64,000 bases of DNA. It comes from Celeribacter neptunius (GTDB taxonomy: Bacteria > Pseudomonadota > Alphaproteobacteria > Rhodobacterales > Rhodobacteraceae). The notes under the pieces are model-generated. The model ran no database searches. It saw only the letters and a list, made by a program, of their open reading frames with translations, and was not told the DNA's origin. The stretch is from positions 62,001 through 126,000 of the forward strand of contig NZ_FORH01000007.1 in assembly GCF_900113955.1 (NCBI RefSeq). The letters are read 5' to 3'. Made by a program: the position numbers and the translations under genes. This document shows positions 37,147 to 47,969 of this stretch, one piece after another. Numbering within the stretch: position 1 is the stretch's first letter; each line of letters starts with the position of its first letter.

Positions 37147-37742
37147 TGCGTTTGACAATTGTAATGGCCGCCGCGGCCGCATGTTTCGGGGCGGCTGCCA
37201 TGGCCGAACCGGTCGGGATCACACCCGACACGATGTCGGTGACGGTGGAGACCGGGGCCGGGCCGGTGGAAATTTCCCGGATTCAGGACAACGCCAATGA
37301 GGTGACGGGCATCTGGGCCCAGACCTCGCGCCCCTGTCCGAATTTCTGCATCCAGCCGATGACCCCGGCCGAGGGTGTGACCACCATCGGCGAGCTGGAG
37401 CTCATGGAGATGCTGCAGGCGCCTGATGCGGTGGTGCTCGACAGCCGGGTGCAGCCGGATTTCGAAGGCGGTGCCATCCCCGGGGCCAAGCATATGGCCT
37501 ATACCGAAGCGGCGGACCGCTTGGGCGAGCTGGGCTGTGAGCCGGATTTCGAAGGTTTCATCTGTGAGGGCGACGCTGTTCCCCGCGTGGCGCTTTATTG
37601 CAACGGGCCGTGGTGCGGCCAGTCGCCGACCGCGGCGCGGCGGATGATCGAGGCGGGCTTCCCGGCCGAGAAACTCTATTACTACCGCGGCGGCATACAG
37701 GTCTGGCGGATGCTCGGCCTCACCGTGGTGGTGCCGGAATGA
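37146..37742 (+). CDS. Exported rhodanese-like protein
   Basis: A 198-aa protein with a Sec signal peptide (MRLTIVMAAAAACFGAAAMA, cleavage AMA-E) and a rhodanese domain: VVLDSRVQPDFEGGAIPGA and the active-site loop YCNGPWCGQSPTAARRM. The catalytic loop has CNGPWC rather than the six-residue CxxGxR sulfurtransferase loop, so it may handle other oxyanions or act as a thiol relay. It also has a CPNFC pair near residue 60, interesting for a periplasmic redox protein. Translationally coupled to the ABM gene upstream. Confidence 0.83.
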   Translation: MRLTIVMAAAAACFGAAAMAEPVGITPDTMSVTVETGAGPVEISRIQDNANEVTGIWAQTSRPCPNFCIQPMTPAEGVTTIGELELMEMLQAPDAVVLDSRVQPDFEGGAIPGAKHMAYTEAADRLGELGCEPDFEGFICEGDAVPRVALYCNGPWCGQSPTAARRMIEAGFPAEKLYYYRGGIQVWRMLGLTVVVPE

Positions 37743-37748
37743 ACCAGG

Positions 37749-37774
37749 GCCGCCGGGGCACGGGTCCCGGCGGC
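37749..37774. terminator. Hairpin between convergent genes
   Basis: A 9-bp perfect stem (GCCGCCGGG at 37749-37757, CCCGGCGGC at 37766-37774) with an 8-nt loop, 7 nt past the rhodanese stop. No T-run follows on either strand, so termination would be weak or factor-assisted. Confidence 0.55.
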
Positions 37775-37806
37775 ACCTGACGGTCGAGCCGGATCAAGCT
37801 GCCGGT

Positions 37807-38640
37807 CTACAGCGCGCCGTAGAGATAGAGCGCGAAATCATATTGGGTGAGCATCTCGCGGATCGACTGCTGGACGGTCTGCGCCTCTGTCGGGGCGAGG
37901 TCACCGCGCTCGGTGATCTGTTGCAACAGCGGCAGCATTTCCGCCCATTTCACGTCGATCTCCGCCATCACCATGGCGATCTTGTCCGTGGGAGGCGGCA
38001 CGATCTGTTTGTCGTCATTGCCATGGGCCAGGGCGGCGCTCACCATCGTGTAGCGGAACAGTTTCTTTGACACGGCTTTCAGCCGGTCCCCGGGATCGCC
38101 CAGCTTGACGGCTTCGCAGAGATCGGCCCCCATGCCGGCGAGGTCCTGGGCCTGACGGGCGGCGAGAGTGGCGAGTTTCGCCGCAGTCGGGTCGGGCACC
38201 GAAAACCGCGCCTGGGTGTCGAGCGCCTTGCCGATCGCGGCGGTCTTTCCGGCGAGCTGTTTGAGCGTGGCGGCGTTTTCCGGGCTGAAGAACGGGCTTA
38301 CCCCGGCAATGAGCGGCTCCGCCTCCGCGATCTTTTCCAGGATCTTCGGATGGGCCATGGGCAACAGCCCCTCGTCGAGCGAGCCTTCGCGCAGCGCCCA
38401 GATGTAAAATTCGAGATCGTCGACATGGCGCAGCACGGAGCCGAGCCCCTCCGAGGTGATGCCATAGACACAGCTGTCGCGGCGCAGGGCTTCGCCGGCC
38501 AGGGCCAGCCGTCCGGCAACCTCGATACGCCTGAGCGCGCCCTGTTCGGTGTCGGGCCCTGTCTCGGGAGGGCTCTCCGGTTCTGCCGCCGCGAGCGGCA
38601 AGGCCAGAAGAATGGGAATGAAGGCCGTCGAAATGCGCAT
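37807..38640 (-). CDS. Exported helical protein resembling PilJ/NarX-type sensor domains
   Basis: A 277-aa protein with a signal peptide (MRISTAFIPILLALPLAAA) and an all-helical mature part. The segment RIEVAGRLALAGEALRRDSC is reminiscent of the P-box-like first helix of PilJ/NarX-type sensor domains (R-xx-x-xxRLxxxxQR). A second, similar helical unit follows from about residue 165, so the protein looks like a duplicated sensor bundle without any membrane-anchored output domain. Function unknown; the resemblance is moderate. It lies convergent to the rhodanese gene. Confidence 0.65.
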   Translation of the reverse strand: MRISTAFIPILLALPLAAAEPESPPETGPDTEQGALRRIEVAGRLALAGEALRRDSCVYGITSEGLGSVLRHVDDLEFYIWALREGSLDEGLLPMAHPKILEKIAEAEPLIAGVSPFFSPENAATLKQLAGKTAAIGKALDTQARFSVPDPTAAKLATLAARQAQDLAGMGADLCEAVKLGDPGDRLKAVSKKLFRYTMVSAALAHGNDDKQIVPPPTDKIAMVMAEIDVKWAEMLPLLQQITERGDLAPTEAQTVQQSIREMLTQYDFALYLYGAL

Positions 38641-38786
38641 GATCTGTTCGCCACCTGTGCGTTGGTCGATTGTTTGTCACAGGATCGGCGCAATGCGACA
38701 AACAAGGGTAAACCACGCCCCCGGATGGGGTGAAGGTTTTGTGACAGATGCGTCGGATTTGAGGGAAGGGGGCTGTGAGGTCGCGG

Positions 38787-39149
38787 TCAATCGGGCAGGG
38801 CAAGCCGCCAGGTCAGCCCGGTCTTGCTGCCTTTGAAGAAACTGTTCTCAGCGAGGACTTTGGCCGGGCCGTGGGAGATGTCTTCGAGATCTTTCAGCCG
38901 CGCCCAGGACGGGACTGTGATGGTCAAAACCGGCTTGGTCTTGCCCATCACGGACACTTTGGGAAACATGCTCCATGTGCCCTCGGCCGTGATCCGGCAC
39001 ATGCCGCCATCCGTGGCGAGCCCCCCGTGCTGGCCTTTGGGCGGGTTCTCTTCCCAGAACAGGGTCTCATCCTCCGCGCCGCCGGAAATCCTGATCCAGA
39101 GAACGGTTTGTGGCGCCTTGTCGTGACGGATCTTGATGAAGCAGTCCAT
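38787..39149 (-). CDS. Conserved-looking hypothetical protein
   Basis: A 120-aa soluble protein that I do not recognise. It is beta-rich with many charged residues (FIKIRHDKAPQTVLWIRISGG, split at residue 20) and no signal or membrane segment. The start at 39149 is set by TTGGAGGTTGCC; an in-frame start at 39266 would add 39 residues of low coding quality. It stands alone between an exported protein and the Mrr-like gene. Confidence 0.6.
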   Translation of the reverse strand: MDCFIKIRHDKAPQTVLWIRISGGAEDETLFWEENPPKGQHGGLATDGGMCRITAEGTWSMFPKVSVMGKTKPVLTITVPSWARLKDLEDISHGPAKVLAENSFFKGSKTGLTWRLALPD

Positions 39150-39299
39150 GGCAACCTCCAAGGTCTGCGCGCTTCCGCCGTATTCTAACAGAAATGAGAG
39201 GAAATGTCTTGATTGGTCGCAAGCCTCAGCGTTTCTTCTTGCCGCCCCTTTATCTCTGTTGGCCAAGGAGGGCGTGCCTAAATCACAGCTCTGATAAGT

Positions 39300-39898
39300 C
39301 TACTTCGAGTTGGAGAGCCAGCTCACAAGATCATCATGATCCCGCAGTTCAAGTTGTGATGGGATATAATTTTTCCATTCCACTTTGGCTGTCGGCGCGA
39401 AAGTCGAGGTGGTCGTAATGACAGCTCGCGTCGGCGTATTGTCAAAGTCGGTATTCAATTTGAAAGTTCCCATCATGGCGCGAACGTCATTCATGCCTAC
39501 GGTGTTGCCTTTTGAGAACGCCTTGCATTGATCCAGAATACGGAGTTTTCCGAAGCCACTCTTCTCAGCAATGAGGTCTTTGCCCCCATCTCCGCTCCTT
39601 GGTGTAAGTGTTACCTTGTAGCCGAGGCGGTCGTATGTGGATGCGATAAACTCCTCAAACTCTCGCGGGTGCTTTGAGAATTGATACAAGATTTCAGGCG
39701 AGGTTTTGACCTGCTGAAAGATTGCCTCCCACGGGTAGCGCAGGGCTGCAATTATCTGCCCCTCATTGGCATGTTCTACGACTTCAAGGAGCTGTATTGG
39801 GATGATCAATTCATGTGAAAGCGTCTCCATCTGTTCGCGCACCTGCGCAGGTCTTTGGTGAAGCACAACATTTCCTATGCTAAGTCCAAGGCCTAACA

Positions 39899-39899
<1 letters not shown>
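39300..39899 (-). CDS. Mrr-type restriction endonuclease, coupled to uvrB
   Basis: A 199-aa protein whose C-terminal half (residues about 78-165) is an Mrr catalytic domain of the PD-(D/E)xK class: FEEFIASTYDRLGYKVTLT, the aspartate motif SGDGGKDLI, then DQCKAFSKGNTVGMNDVR carrying the QxK pair. Mrr-type nucleases cleave modified DNA or guard against foreign DNA. The N-terminal 75 residues are helical and unrecognised. Its ATG overlaps the uvrB stop by one base (TGATG) with AGAGGAAG upstream, so translation is coupled to uvrB. Base composition is visibly less GC-rich than uvrB, consistent with later acquisition. Confidence 0.82.
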
Positions 39900-42079
<2,180 letters not shown>

Positions 42080-42626
42080 GGGCGATCCTTTGGTGGGCGT
42101 TTGAGGGGCAAGGGGCGGAACGGTTAAGAGATGATCTCTTTTTGTTCTCGGTTCAAGCCCCGAGCCCGATTCAACCGACAAGAGGCCGCAAGAGGTACTT
42201 GGTTAACAAATCGTTGCTACTTTAGCGAGTATTTTCGGATTTTTTATGCAACTTTAGCGATATTTTCTCTTGCCACAGAAATGCCGACAGGCCTATCCTA
42301 TATATGCAAGCAGCAGAACAGACTGTCCCGGCCGGGTGCGTACCACCACCCACCCCTCGCTCCCACGCTCCGGTCGGGCAGTCACCCTCCTCCCCTCAAT
42401 TCATTCCCCTCGATCTTGGCCGCTGGACCCGAGCCTCTAGCCTCTAGCCCTGAGATCCTGGCCCGTAATCTTTCGCGATCATCGGGTTTCGCGTTTGCCC
42501 CGATGCCATCGATTTTCCGCCCCCTGAGCCACGGTGTTTCGGCAATGTCGGCCTCTGTCTCGTGAAAGACTTGAAACGGCTGTGGGAAATGGGGATAACC
42601 GCAGCAAGAAGCAAAGGAGTCTCTTG
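42080..42626. other. Gene-free region upstream of uvrB and the NDUFS4-like gene
   Basis: 547 bp of divergent intergenic sequence. The part next to uvrB (about 42180-42300) is AT-rich and likely holds its promoter. A short direct repeat, CTCTAGC twice, lies near 42435-42450. No tRNA, riboswitch or convincing small gene was seen. Confidence 0.5.
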
Positions 42627-42938
42627 ATGCGCGCTCGTATCTATCAGCCCGCCCGCAACGCGATGCAATCCGGGCAAGGCAAGACCAAACACTGGATGCT
42701 CGATTACGCCCCGGCCTCGAGCCGCGATATCGACCCGCTGATGGGCTGGACCTCGTCCAGCGACACCCAGACCCAAGTGCGCATGAGTTTCGAGAGCAAG
42801 GAAAAGGCGATCGCCTATGCCGAACAGCATGGCATCGACTATGTGGTGCAGGAGCCGCACAACCGCGCGCATAACGTGCGTGCCGGCGGCTATGGCGAAA
42901 ACTTCGCCACCAACCGTCGTGCCCCCTGGACGCATTGA
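42627..42938 (+). CDS. NADH dehydrogenase accessory subunit, NDUFS4-like
   Basis: A 103-aa ETC complex I subunit (NDUFS4/18 kDa family), found in mitochondria and Alphaproteobacteria. Conserved stretches are [21 protein letters not shown], split at residue 20, then [20 protein letters not shown] and the terminal [15 protein letters not shown]. It stabilises the N-module of complex I; the nuo operon is elsewhere. AAAGGAGTCTCTTG precedes the ATG. Confidence 0.9.
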   Translation: MRARIYQPARNAMQSGQGKTKHWMLDYAPASSRDIDPLMGWTSSSDTQTQVRMSFESKEKAIAYAEQHGIDYVVQEPHNRAHNVRAGGYGENFATNRRAPWTH

Positions 42939-43066
42939 TCGAGACGCCTTGATCGGATGGCGTCGGCACGGGATGTGCCGGTATATTGTCGAATGACCTG
43001 TGTGGGCGGCCAATCGGTCGCCCTTGTCGTCTTGGCCCCTATGAACCTTCGTTTTGGAGACCGCCC

Positions 43067-43984
43067 ATGACCTTCATCCATCTCGTGACCCATTCCGGCG
43101 GCTTTCATGCCGATGAGGTGTTGTCCTCTGTCATCCTGACCCGATTGTTCCCCGAGGCCAAGCTGGTGCGCAGCCGCGATGAGGCCTGGCTCACCCCGGC
43201 CGCGGATCGGATCATCTATGATGTCGGGCGTGCCTATGATGCCGGGGCCGGGATTTTCGATCACCATCAAAAGCCCAACCCGCTGCGCCCCGACGGCCAG
43301 CCCTATAGTTCCTTCGGGTTGATCTGGGCGCATTTCGGACGCGACTATCTGCGGGCGCTGGATGTGCCGCAAGCGCGGGCGGACGCGATCCACGCGGCAT
43401 TCGACGCCGATTTCGTGCTTCCCGTCGATCTTCTGGACAATGGCGCCATGGACCCGGGCGTGGCCGGTCCGCTGTCGAAGCTGACCCTGCCCAACCTGCT
43501 GGAGAGCTTCAAACCGGATTTCGACGATCGTTCCCCGGAGGCGGATGATCGGGGGTTTCATCGGGCGCTCGCGGTGGCCCGCGGATTGGTCGAGGCCGAA
43601 ATCGCGCGTCTGGCCGCGAAATACCGGGCCGAGACCCTGGTGCTCGATGCGATCGAGGCCGCCGGTGCGGCGCGCATCCTCGAGCTGCCGATGGGCATGC
43701 CGTTCCGCTCCGCGATCGAGGCGGCGGGGGCCGATCACCTGCTCTTCGTGGTGCATCCGCGTGGCGCCGACTGGGCCCTGACCACGATCCGGCTGGGCGC
43801 TGACACATTCGAGAGCCGGGCCGATCTGCCGGAGGCCTGGGCCGGGCTCACGGATACGGCGCTCGAGGCGGCCAGCGGAGTGAAAGGCGCAAAATTCTGT
43901 CACAACGGCCGGTTCATCGCCGTGGCCGACAGTCGGGAGGCCATTTTGCGCATGGCGGCACTGGCACTCGAAGCGTTGGAATAG
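43067..43984 (+). CDS. MYG1/UPF0160-family protein
   Basis: A 305-aa protein of the MYG1 family, related to DHH phosphoesterases; eukaryotic MYG1 is a 3'-5' RNA exonuclease. The conserved metal-site motifs are THSGGFHADEVLS at residues 8-20, VYDVG-like IIYDVGRAYD, and FDHHQK near residue 65. The bacterial role is untested. TTTTGGAGACC precedes the ATG. It is convergent with the diguanylate cyclase gene, 19 nt away. Confidence 0.88.
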   Translation: MTFIHLVTHSGGFHADEVLSSVILTRLFPEAKLVRSRDEAWLTPAADRIIYDVGRAYDAGAGIFDHHQKPNPLRPDGQPYSSFGLIWAHFGRDYLRALDVPQARADAIHAAFDADFVLPVDLLDNGAMDPGVAGPLSKLTLPNLLESFKPDFDDRSPEADDRGFHRALAVARGLVEAEIARLAAKYRAETLVLDAIEAAGAARILELPMGMPFRSAIEAAGADHLLFVVHPRGADWALTTIRLGADTFESRADLPEAWAGLTDTALEAASGVKGAKFCHNGRFIAVADSREAILRMAALALEALE

Positions 43985-44003
43985 CCGCTACAGGGGCAGG
44001 CTG

Positions 44004-45356
44004 TCAGGGCAGGCGGTCCATCGGGCAGCTCGGCGGCACCATGTGGAAGATGGCGCTTTGCACCGCTTCGGCACAGGCATGGCCGTTGCGCTGACAGCGT
44101 TTGCAGGCCTTGCCGTGATACAGCGCCCGGTCGGCGCGTTCGCGGGCCTCGTTGAACCCTTCGAGCGTGGCTGTCATCGCCGCAGGGCCGAAGGAGGCGC
44201 TGAGCGAGATCGTCTCGCCGGTGGGGGCCGAAAGCGCGCCCCGTGCCAGCGCCTGATCGAGCCGGTTGCAGGTCTCATGCAGGGATTTCGCGGCGCTCTT
44301 GTCGAGCAGGACGATGAACTCGTCGCCGCCCCAGCGTCCGACGATGCCGTGCTCCCCGATCTCGCGTTCCAGGATCGTCGCGGCCAGTTGAATGGCCTCA
44401 TCGCCGATCTCATGGCCGAATGTGTCATTGAGCCATTTCAGACGGTCCAGATCGATCAGGATCATGGCGCTGTAATGCCAGGTCTTGACCGCCTGCAGGA
44501 CGCCGCGCCGGTTGCGGATGCGGGTCAGCGGATCGCTGATCGCGGCGAGTTCCATTTCGAGATTCTGACTGCGCATCAGGTCGCCGACCCAGAGGGTCAG
44601 CCCAACCAGGAGCATCGACATCAGGCCGAAGGCGATCTCGAGCCCATGTGCGATATGGGCCGACATCCACAATGTCTTGGCCAGCCAGAGCCCGACCGCA
44701 GAAGGGATCATGATCGCGGCGAGGGTCAGGGCGCGGACCAGCTGGCATTGGCCATGTGGGCACATCAGCCCGGAAAAGGGGCGCTGGTCGCGTTTGTGAT
44801 GCATCAGGTCGAGGCTGAGCAGAAGCATCAGCCCGACGGAGAAGACCGACAGTTCCAGATCGGTCAAAAGTGCCTGAAAGGCCAGGCCTTGAATGGCGAT
44901 CGTGGTGACCAGCGCCGAGAACAGCGTGGCGGCGGTCGACAGGCGCGGGTAGCGGCTCTCGCTCAGGAGCGCGGCGCCGATTGCCGCCTGGGCGATGGCG
45001 GTCTGGGTGGAAAACTCGGCCCGCAAAGGCGGCTCGATGCCCCAGCTGCTCAGCGGCGCCTTGCCGATCAGCAGCGGCCAGCCCGGCAGGCTTTGTTCAA
45101 GGAGCCTCTGAATGGCGAACATCAGCACATAGCCCAGGGCCATGCCACGCAGCAGGCGCAGCCCTCCCGTGGCTTCTCGGGTCAAAATACAATATAGAAG
45201 AAGCCCGTACCCCAGGGCCGAAAAGATGTTCAGAGAGGGGGTGTGGGTTGACGGGAAAACATAGAGGTTATGGGTCAGACCCAAAGCGATGAGGAGCGCG
45301 ACCAGGCTGCGTCCATACTTCGGGAAAACAGAATACGTGTTACCTATCAGGGTCAT
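44004..45356 (-). CDS. Membrane diguanylate cyclase with cysteine-rich tail
   Basis: About 450 aa from the ATG at 45356. The N-terminal half has six to eight membrane helices with no recognised sensor family. The C-terminal GGDEF domain is intact (DPLTRIRNRRG, WLNDTFGHEIGDEAI, GRWGGDEF), so it should make cyclic di-GMP. The position of the usual RxxD inhibitory site lacks the aspartate, suggesting weak product inhibition. A cysteine cluster, ACKRCQRNGHACAEA, closes the protein after the GGDEF domain, and CPHGQC sits in a loop between helices. No flagellar or polysaccharide genes adjoin. The start is uncertain because no strong ribosome site is visible. Confidence 0.83.
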   Translation of the reverse strand: MTLIGNTYSVFPKYGRSLVALLIALGLTHNLYVFPSTHTPSLNIFSALGYGLLLYCILTREATGGLRLLRGMALGYVLMFAIQRLLEQSLPGWPLLIGKAPLSSWGIEPPLRAEFSTQTAIAQAAIGAALLSESRYPRLSTAATLFSALVTTIAIQGLAFQALLTDLELSVFSVGLMLLLSLDLMHHKRDQRPFSGLMCPHGQCQLVRALTLAAIMIPSAVGLWLAKTLWMSAHIAHGLEIAFGLMSMLLVGLTLWVGDLMRSQNLEMELAAISDPLTRIRNRRGVLQAVKTWHYSAMILIDLDRLKWLNDTFGHEIGDEAIQLAATILEREIGEHGIVGRWGGDEFIVLLDKSAAKSLHETCNRLDQALARGALSAPTGETISLSASFGPAAMTATLEGFNEARERADRALYHGKACKRCQRNGHACAEAVQSAIFHMVPPSCPMDRLP

Positions 45357-46009
45357 TACCGGATGCCATGCCTTCGAACATACGAGATATTCATGGTAAA
45401 AATTTCGTTGATCGATACGTGAAGTCGGGCTTTGGCGATAGCTTCTTTTTGTGCTGAGGCGCGGGTTTCTGCCGATGGCAACCCTTCTTGCGAGAATGCA
45501 AATAAAGCATACGCCCAAGAGTTGTGTTTTGTGCGTCAGAAAACAGCGGGCGCCGCCGAAGGTGCGGTACAGCTCGCGGTTTTCGCGTGAGATCGATCTG
45601 GTCTGTGGGGCCGGTCCGTGCCCGGGAAAGCGATGGCCGTTTCAGAGCATCTGGCACTGGTCTGGATGCGGGGCCTGGATGTGGGGTCCGGAGGCGGCCT
45701 GGAAGCGGATCGTGGCCGAGATGTCACGGGTTTTTCTGCGTCGCGGCGGTGGCGGGTTGAAATTTGGGGCAGAATGACTACCCTATTGCCAGGGTCCACG
45801 CGACGGACCCGCTCGGTTTTCCGGGACTGCCCGCCGGTGTTGCACGTAGTGTTGCATGGCTCGTGTTCCGTGACCGACCCGCTTGGCGCTGATGCCCGCC
45901 TGGCCTGACGACTGTATCGTCCTTCGGCCTGCCTATGGAGTGTCTTTGCCCCTTGTCGCGCGGCCTCGATCAGAGGCGGGTGGGGCGCGCGGAACCTGAA
46001 GAAGACATA
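45357..46009. other. Long gene-free region upstream of gpsA
   Basis: About 650 bp between the divergent diguanylate cyclase and gpsA genes. Several short open frames exist on both strands, but none has a ribosome site or protein-like composition. A small hairpin (GGGTCC at 45792-45797, GGACCC at 45805-45810) is followed after a few bases by TTTT. The size is unusual for this compact window and may carry regulatory sites for the osmolyte operon. Confidence 0.45.
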
Positions 46010-47158
46010 TTGAGTAAGAGCACCCAAAAGGAGCTCCCCATCAAGGATTCCATATCCCACACCCCGTCGCAGCCCTATGCGCGTGTCGCCGTTCTTGGCG
46101 CCGGCAGCTGGGGCACTGCGCTCGCCACCGTTCTGGCTCGCAACGGACGCGAGGTGCGTCTCTGGGCGCGCCGTCCTGATCTGGCCGAACGGATCAATGA
46201 AACCCATGAGAATGCCGATTACCTGCCCGAGGTCGCTCTGCCAAACGGTCTGAGGGCCACGGCTGATCTGTCGCACGCGCTCGAGGGTGCGGAGGCCGTT
46301 TTGATGGTCACCCCCTCGTCGACGCTGCGCCCGATGTGTCAGGCGATCGCGTCGCATATCCCGGCGGGCATTCCGATTGCGTTGGCCTGCAAGGGCGTCG
46401 AGAAGCGCACCGGCTTTCTCTTGTCCGAGGTGGTCTCCGAGGTGCTGCCCGGCCATCCGGTGGGTGCCGTCTCCGGTCCCACCTTTGCCCGCGAGACCGC
46501 GCTCGATCATCCGACCGCGGCCACCGTGGCCTTTCCGTTTTCCTATGCCGACCGGCTCGCGCCGGAACAGAGCCCGGCGGCGCGGCTCGCCATGTCGCTC
46601 TCGGGCGGCGGGTTCCGGCCCTATGTCTCCGACGATCTGGTCGGGGTCGAGGTTGGCGGGGCGGTGAAAAACGTCATCGCCATCGCCTGTGGCATGATGT
46701 CGGGGGCAGGCTTTGCCGAAAACACCCGCGCCGCGCTGATCACCCGTGGCACCGACGAGATGAAGGCGCTCGCCCAGGCCCTGGGTGGTTCGCGCGAAAC
46801 CGTCACCGGCCTCTCGGGGGCGGGCGATCTGACGCTGACCTGCAGCTCGACCACCTCGCGCAACATGTCGCTCGGCTATCAGCTCGGCCAGGGGATCGCG
46901 CGTCCGTCCTGTTTTGAAGGCCGCCCGGTGGTGGTCGAGGGCGAGGTCAACGCGGTCTCGGTCACCGATCTGGCGCATCGCATCAATGTGCCGATGCCGA
47001 TCTGTGAGACGGTCCATGCGGTCCTGCACAAGGGCGCCGATCTGCAAGCGGCCTTTACCGCGCTCTGGGCGCGGCCGATCGAGGCGGAGCCCAATGCGCT
47101 CGACCTGTCACTGACCCACCCAACGCCAGATATGCCGTTACAATTCGGAGTTTCCTGA
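46010..47158 (+). CDS. gpsA: Glycerol-3-phosphate dehydrogenase [NAD(P)+] GpsA
   Basis: Reduces dihydroxyacetone phosphate to sn-glycerol-3-phosphate. The Rossmann motif VAVLGAGSWGTALATVLAR, the GVEKRTGFLLSE substrate-site region with catalytic lysine, VSGPTFARE, GGAVKNVIAIA and the GLSGAGDLTLTC signature are present. The start is unclear: no in-frame ATG has a ribosome site. The given TTG at 46010 has a weak purine stretch, whereas AAAAGGAG lies 6 nt before an in-frame ATC at 46040. It leads an operon with ggpP (3-nt gap) and ggpS (1-nt gap), where its product is the acceptor substrate for glucosylglycerol synthesis as well as for phospholipids. Confidence 0.88.
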   Translation: MSKSTQKELPIKDSISHTPSQPYARVAVLGAGSWGTALATVLARNGREVRLWARRPDLAERINETHENADYLPEVALPNGLRATADLSHALEGAEAVLMVTPSSTLRPMCQAIASHIPAGIPIALACKGVEKRTGFLLSEVVSEVLPGHPVGAVSGPTFARETALDHPTAATVAFPFSYADRLAPEQSPAARLAMSLSGGGFRPYVSDDLVGVEVGGAVKNVIAIACGMMSGAGFAENTRAALITRGTDEMKALAQALGGSRETVTGLSGAGDLTLTCSSTTSRNMSLGYQLGQGIARPSCFEGRPVVVEGEVNAVSVTDLAHRINVPMPICETVHAVLHKGADLQAAFTALWARPIEAEPNALDLSLTHPTPDMPLQFGVS

Positions 47159-47161
47159 GAC

Positions 47162-47968
47162 ATGAATGTTCATGCCACACCGCGCCCGGCGATTGCCGCG
47201 CGCCGCTTTACCCTTGCGACCGATCTCGACGGCACCTTTCTGGGCGGCTCTGAAGAGGATCGCAAAATTCTCTACGACTGGATCGAGGCCAATCGCGACA
47301 CCGTCGGGCTGATTTTCGTGACCGGGCGCGACCCGGAATTCATCATGGACATGTGCCGCGAGCAGGGTCTGCCCTGGCCCGAATATGTCGTCGGCGACGT
47401 CGGCACGACGATTGCCCATGTGCGCCCGGACGGTCATGTCGAACCGATCCCGGAACTCGAAGCCGATATCGCCGCGCGCTGGCACAACAAGGGTGATCAT
47501 GTGCGCGCGGCGCTCGACGGGATCTCGGGGCTGACGCTTCAGCCGACAGCGTTTCGATACCGGGTCAGCTACGATCTGACACCCTCGGTCTATGATGCCT
47601 CTGCCGAGGTGCTGGTCGAGACCATGGGGCTCGACTGGCTGATTTCCGACAATCGCTATTTCGACGTTTTGCCCAAAGGCGTCTCGAAAGGTCCGTCGAT
47701 CAAGCGGTTGATCTCGCATCTGGGCATTCCGGAAAACCGGGTGCTCTGCGCCGGCGACACGATGAACGACCTGTCGATGCTGATTTCCGGCCTGCCCGCC
47801 GTGGCGGTGGGCAATTCCGAGACCGCGCTCACCCAGCGCCTGCACGGTCATGACACGGTCCATCATGCCAAAGCCCACGGGGCCGCCGGCATTCTCGAGG
47901 CCATCGCCGCATTTGACCTTCATGACGCGCCAAATCACGCCTCAAATCATGCCCTGAAAGGAGCCTGA
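47162..47968 (+). CDS. ggpP: HAD phosphatase, probable glucosylglycerol-3-phosphatase
   Basis: A 268-aa HAD-IIB/sucrose-phosphatase-like enzyme. HAD motif I is DLDGTFLGG (about residue 22), motif II is FVTGRD, the motif III lysine is in PKGVSKG, and motif IV is AGDTMNDLS. It sits 3 nt after gpsA and 1 nt before ggpS. In Pseudomonas-type GgpPS enzymes a HAD phosphatase is fused in front of the synthase, so the order here looks like the split version of that fusion. The specific substrate is inferred from this context; the enzyme class is certain. Confidence 0.82.
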   Translation: MNVHATPRPAIAARRFTLATDLDGTFLGGSEEDRKILYDWIEANRDTVGLIFVTGRDPEFIMDMCREQGLPWPEYVVGDVGTTIAHVRPDGHVEPIPELEADIAARWHNKGDHVRAALDGISGLTLQPTAFRYRVSYDLTPSVYDASAEVLVETMGLDWLISDNRYFDVLPKGVSKGPSIKRLISHLGIPENRVLCAGDTMNDLSMLISGLPAVAVGNSETALTQRLHGHDTVHHAKAHGAAGILEAIAAFDLHDAPNHASNHALKGA

Positions 47969-47969
47969 T

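Noticed and set aside
42182-42626. Possible tRNA or riboswitch upstream of the NDUFS4-like gene
   Set aside because: No cloverleaf, T-loop GTTCRA pattern or conserved riboswitch core could be found in the region.
45618-45908. 96-codon plus-strand frame in the gpsA upstream region
   Set aside because: No ribosome site, no recognisable pattern, and other frames of similar length overlap it on both strands.
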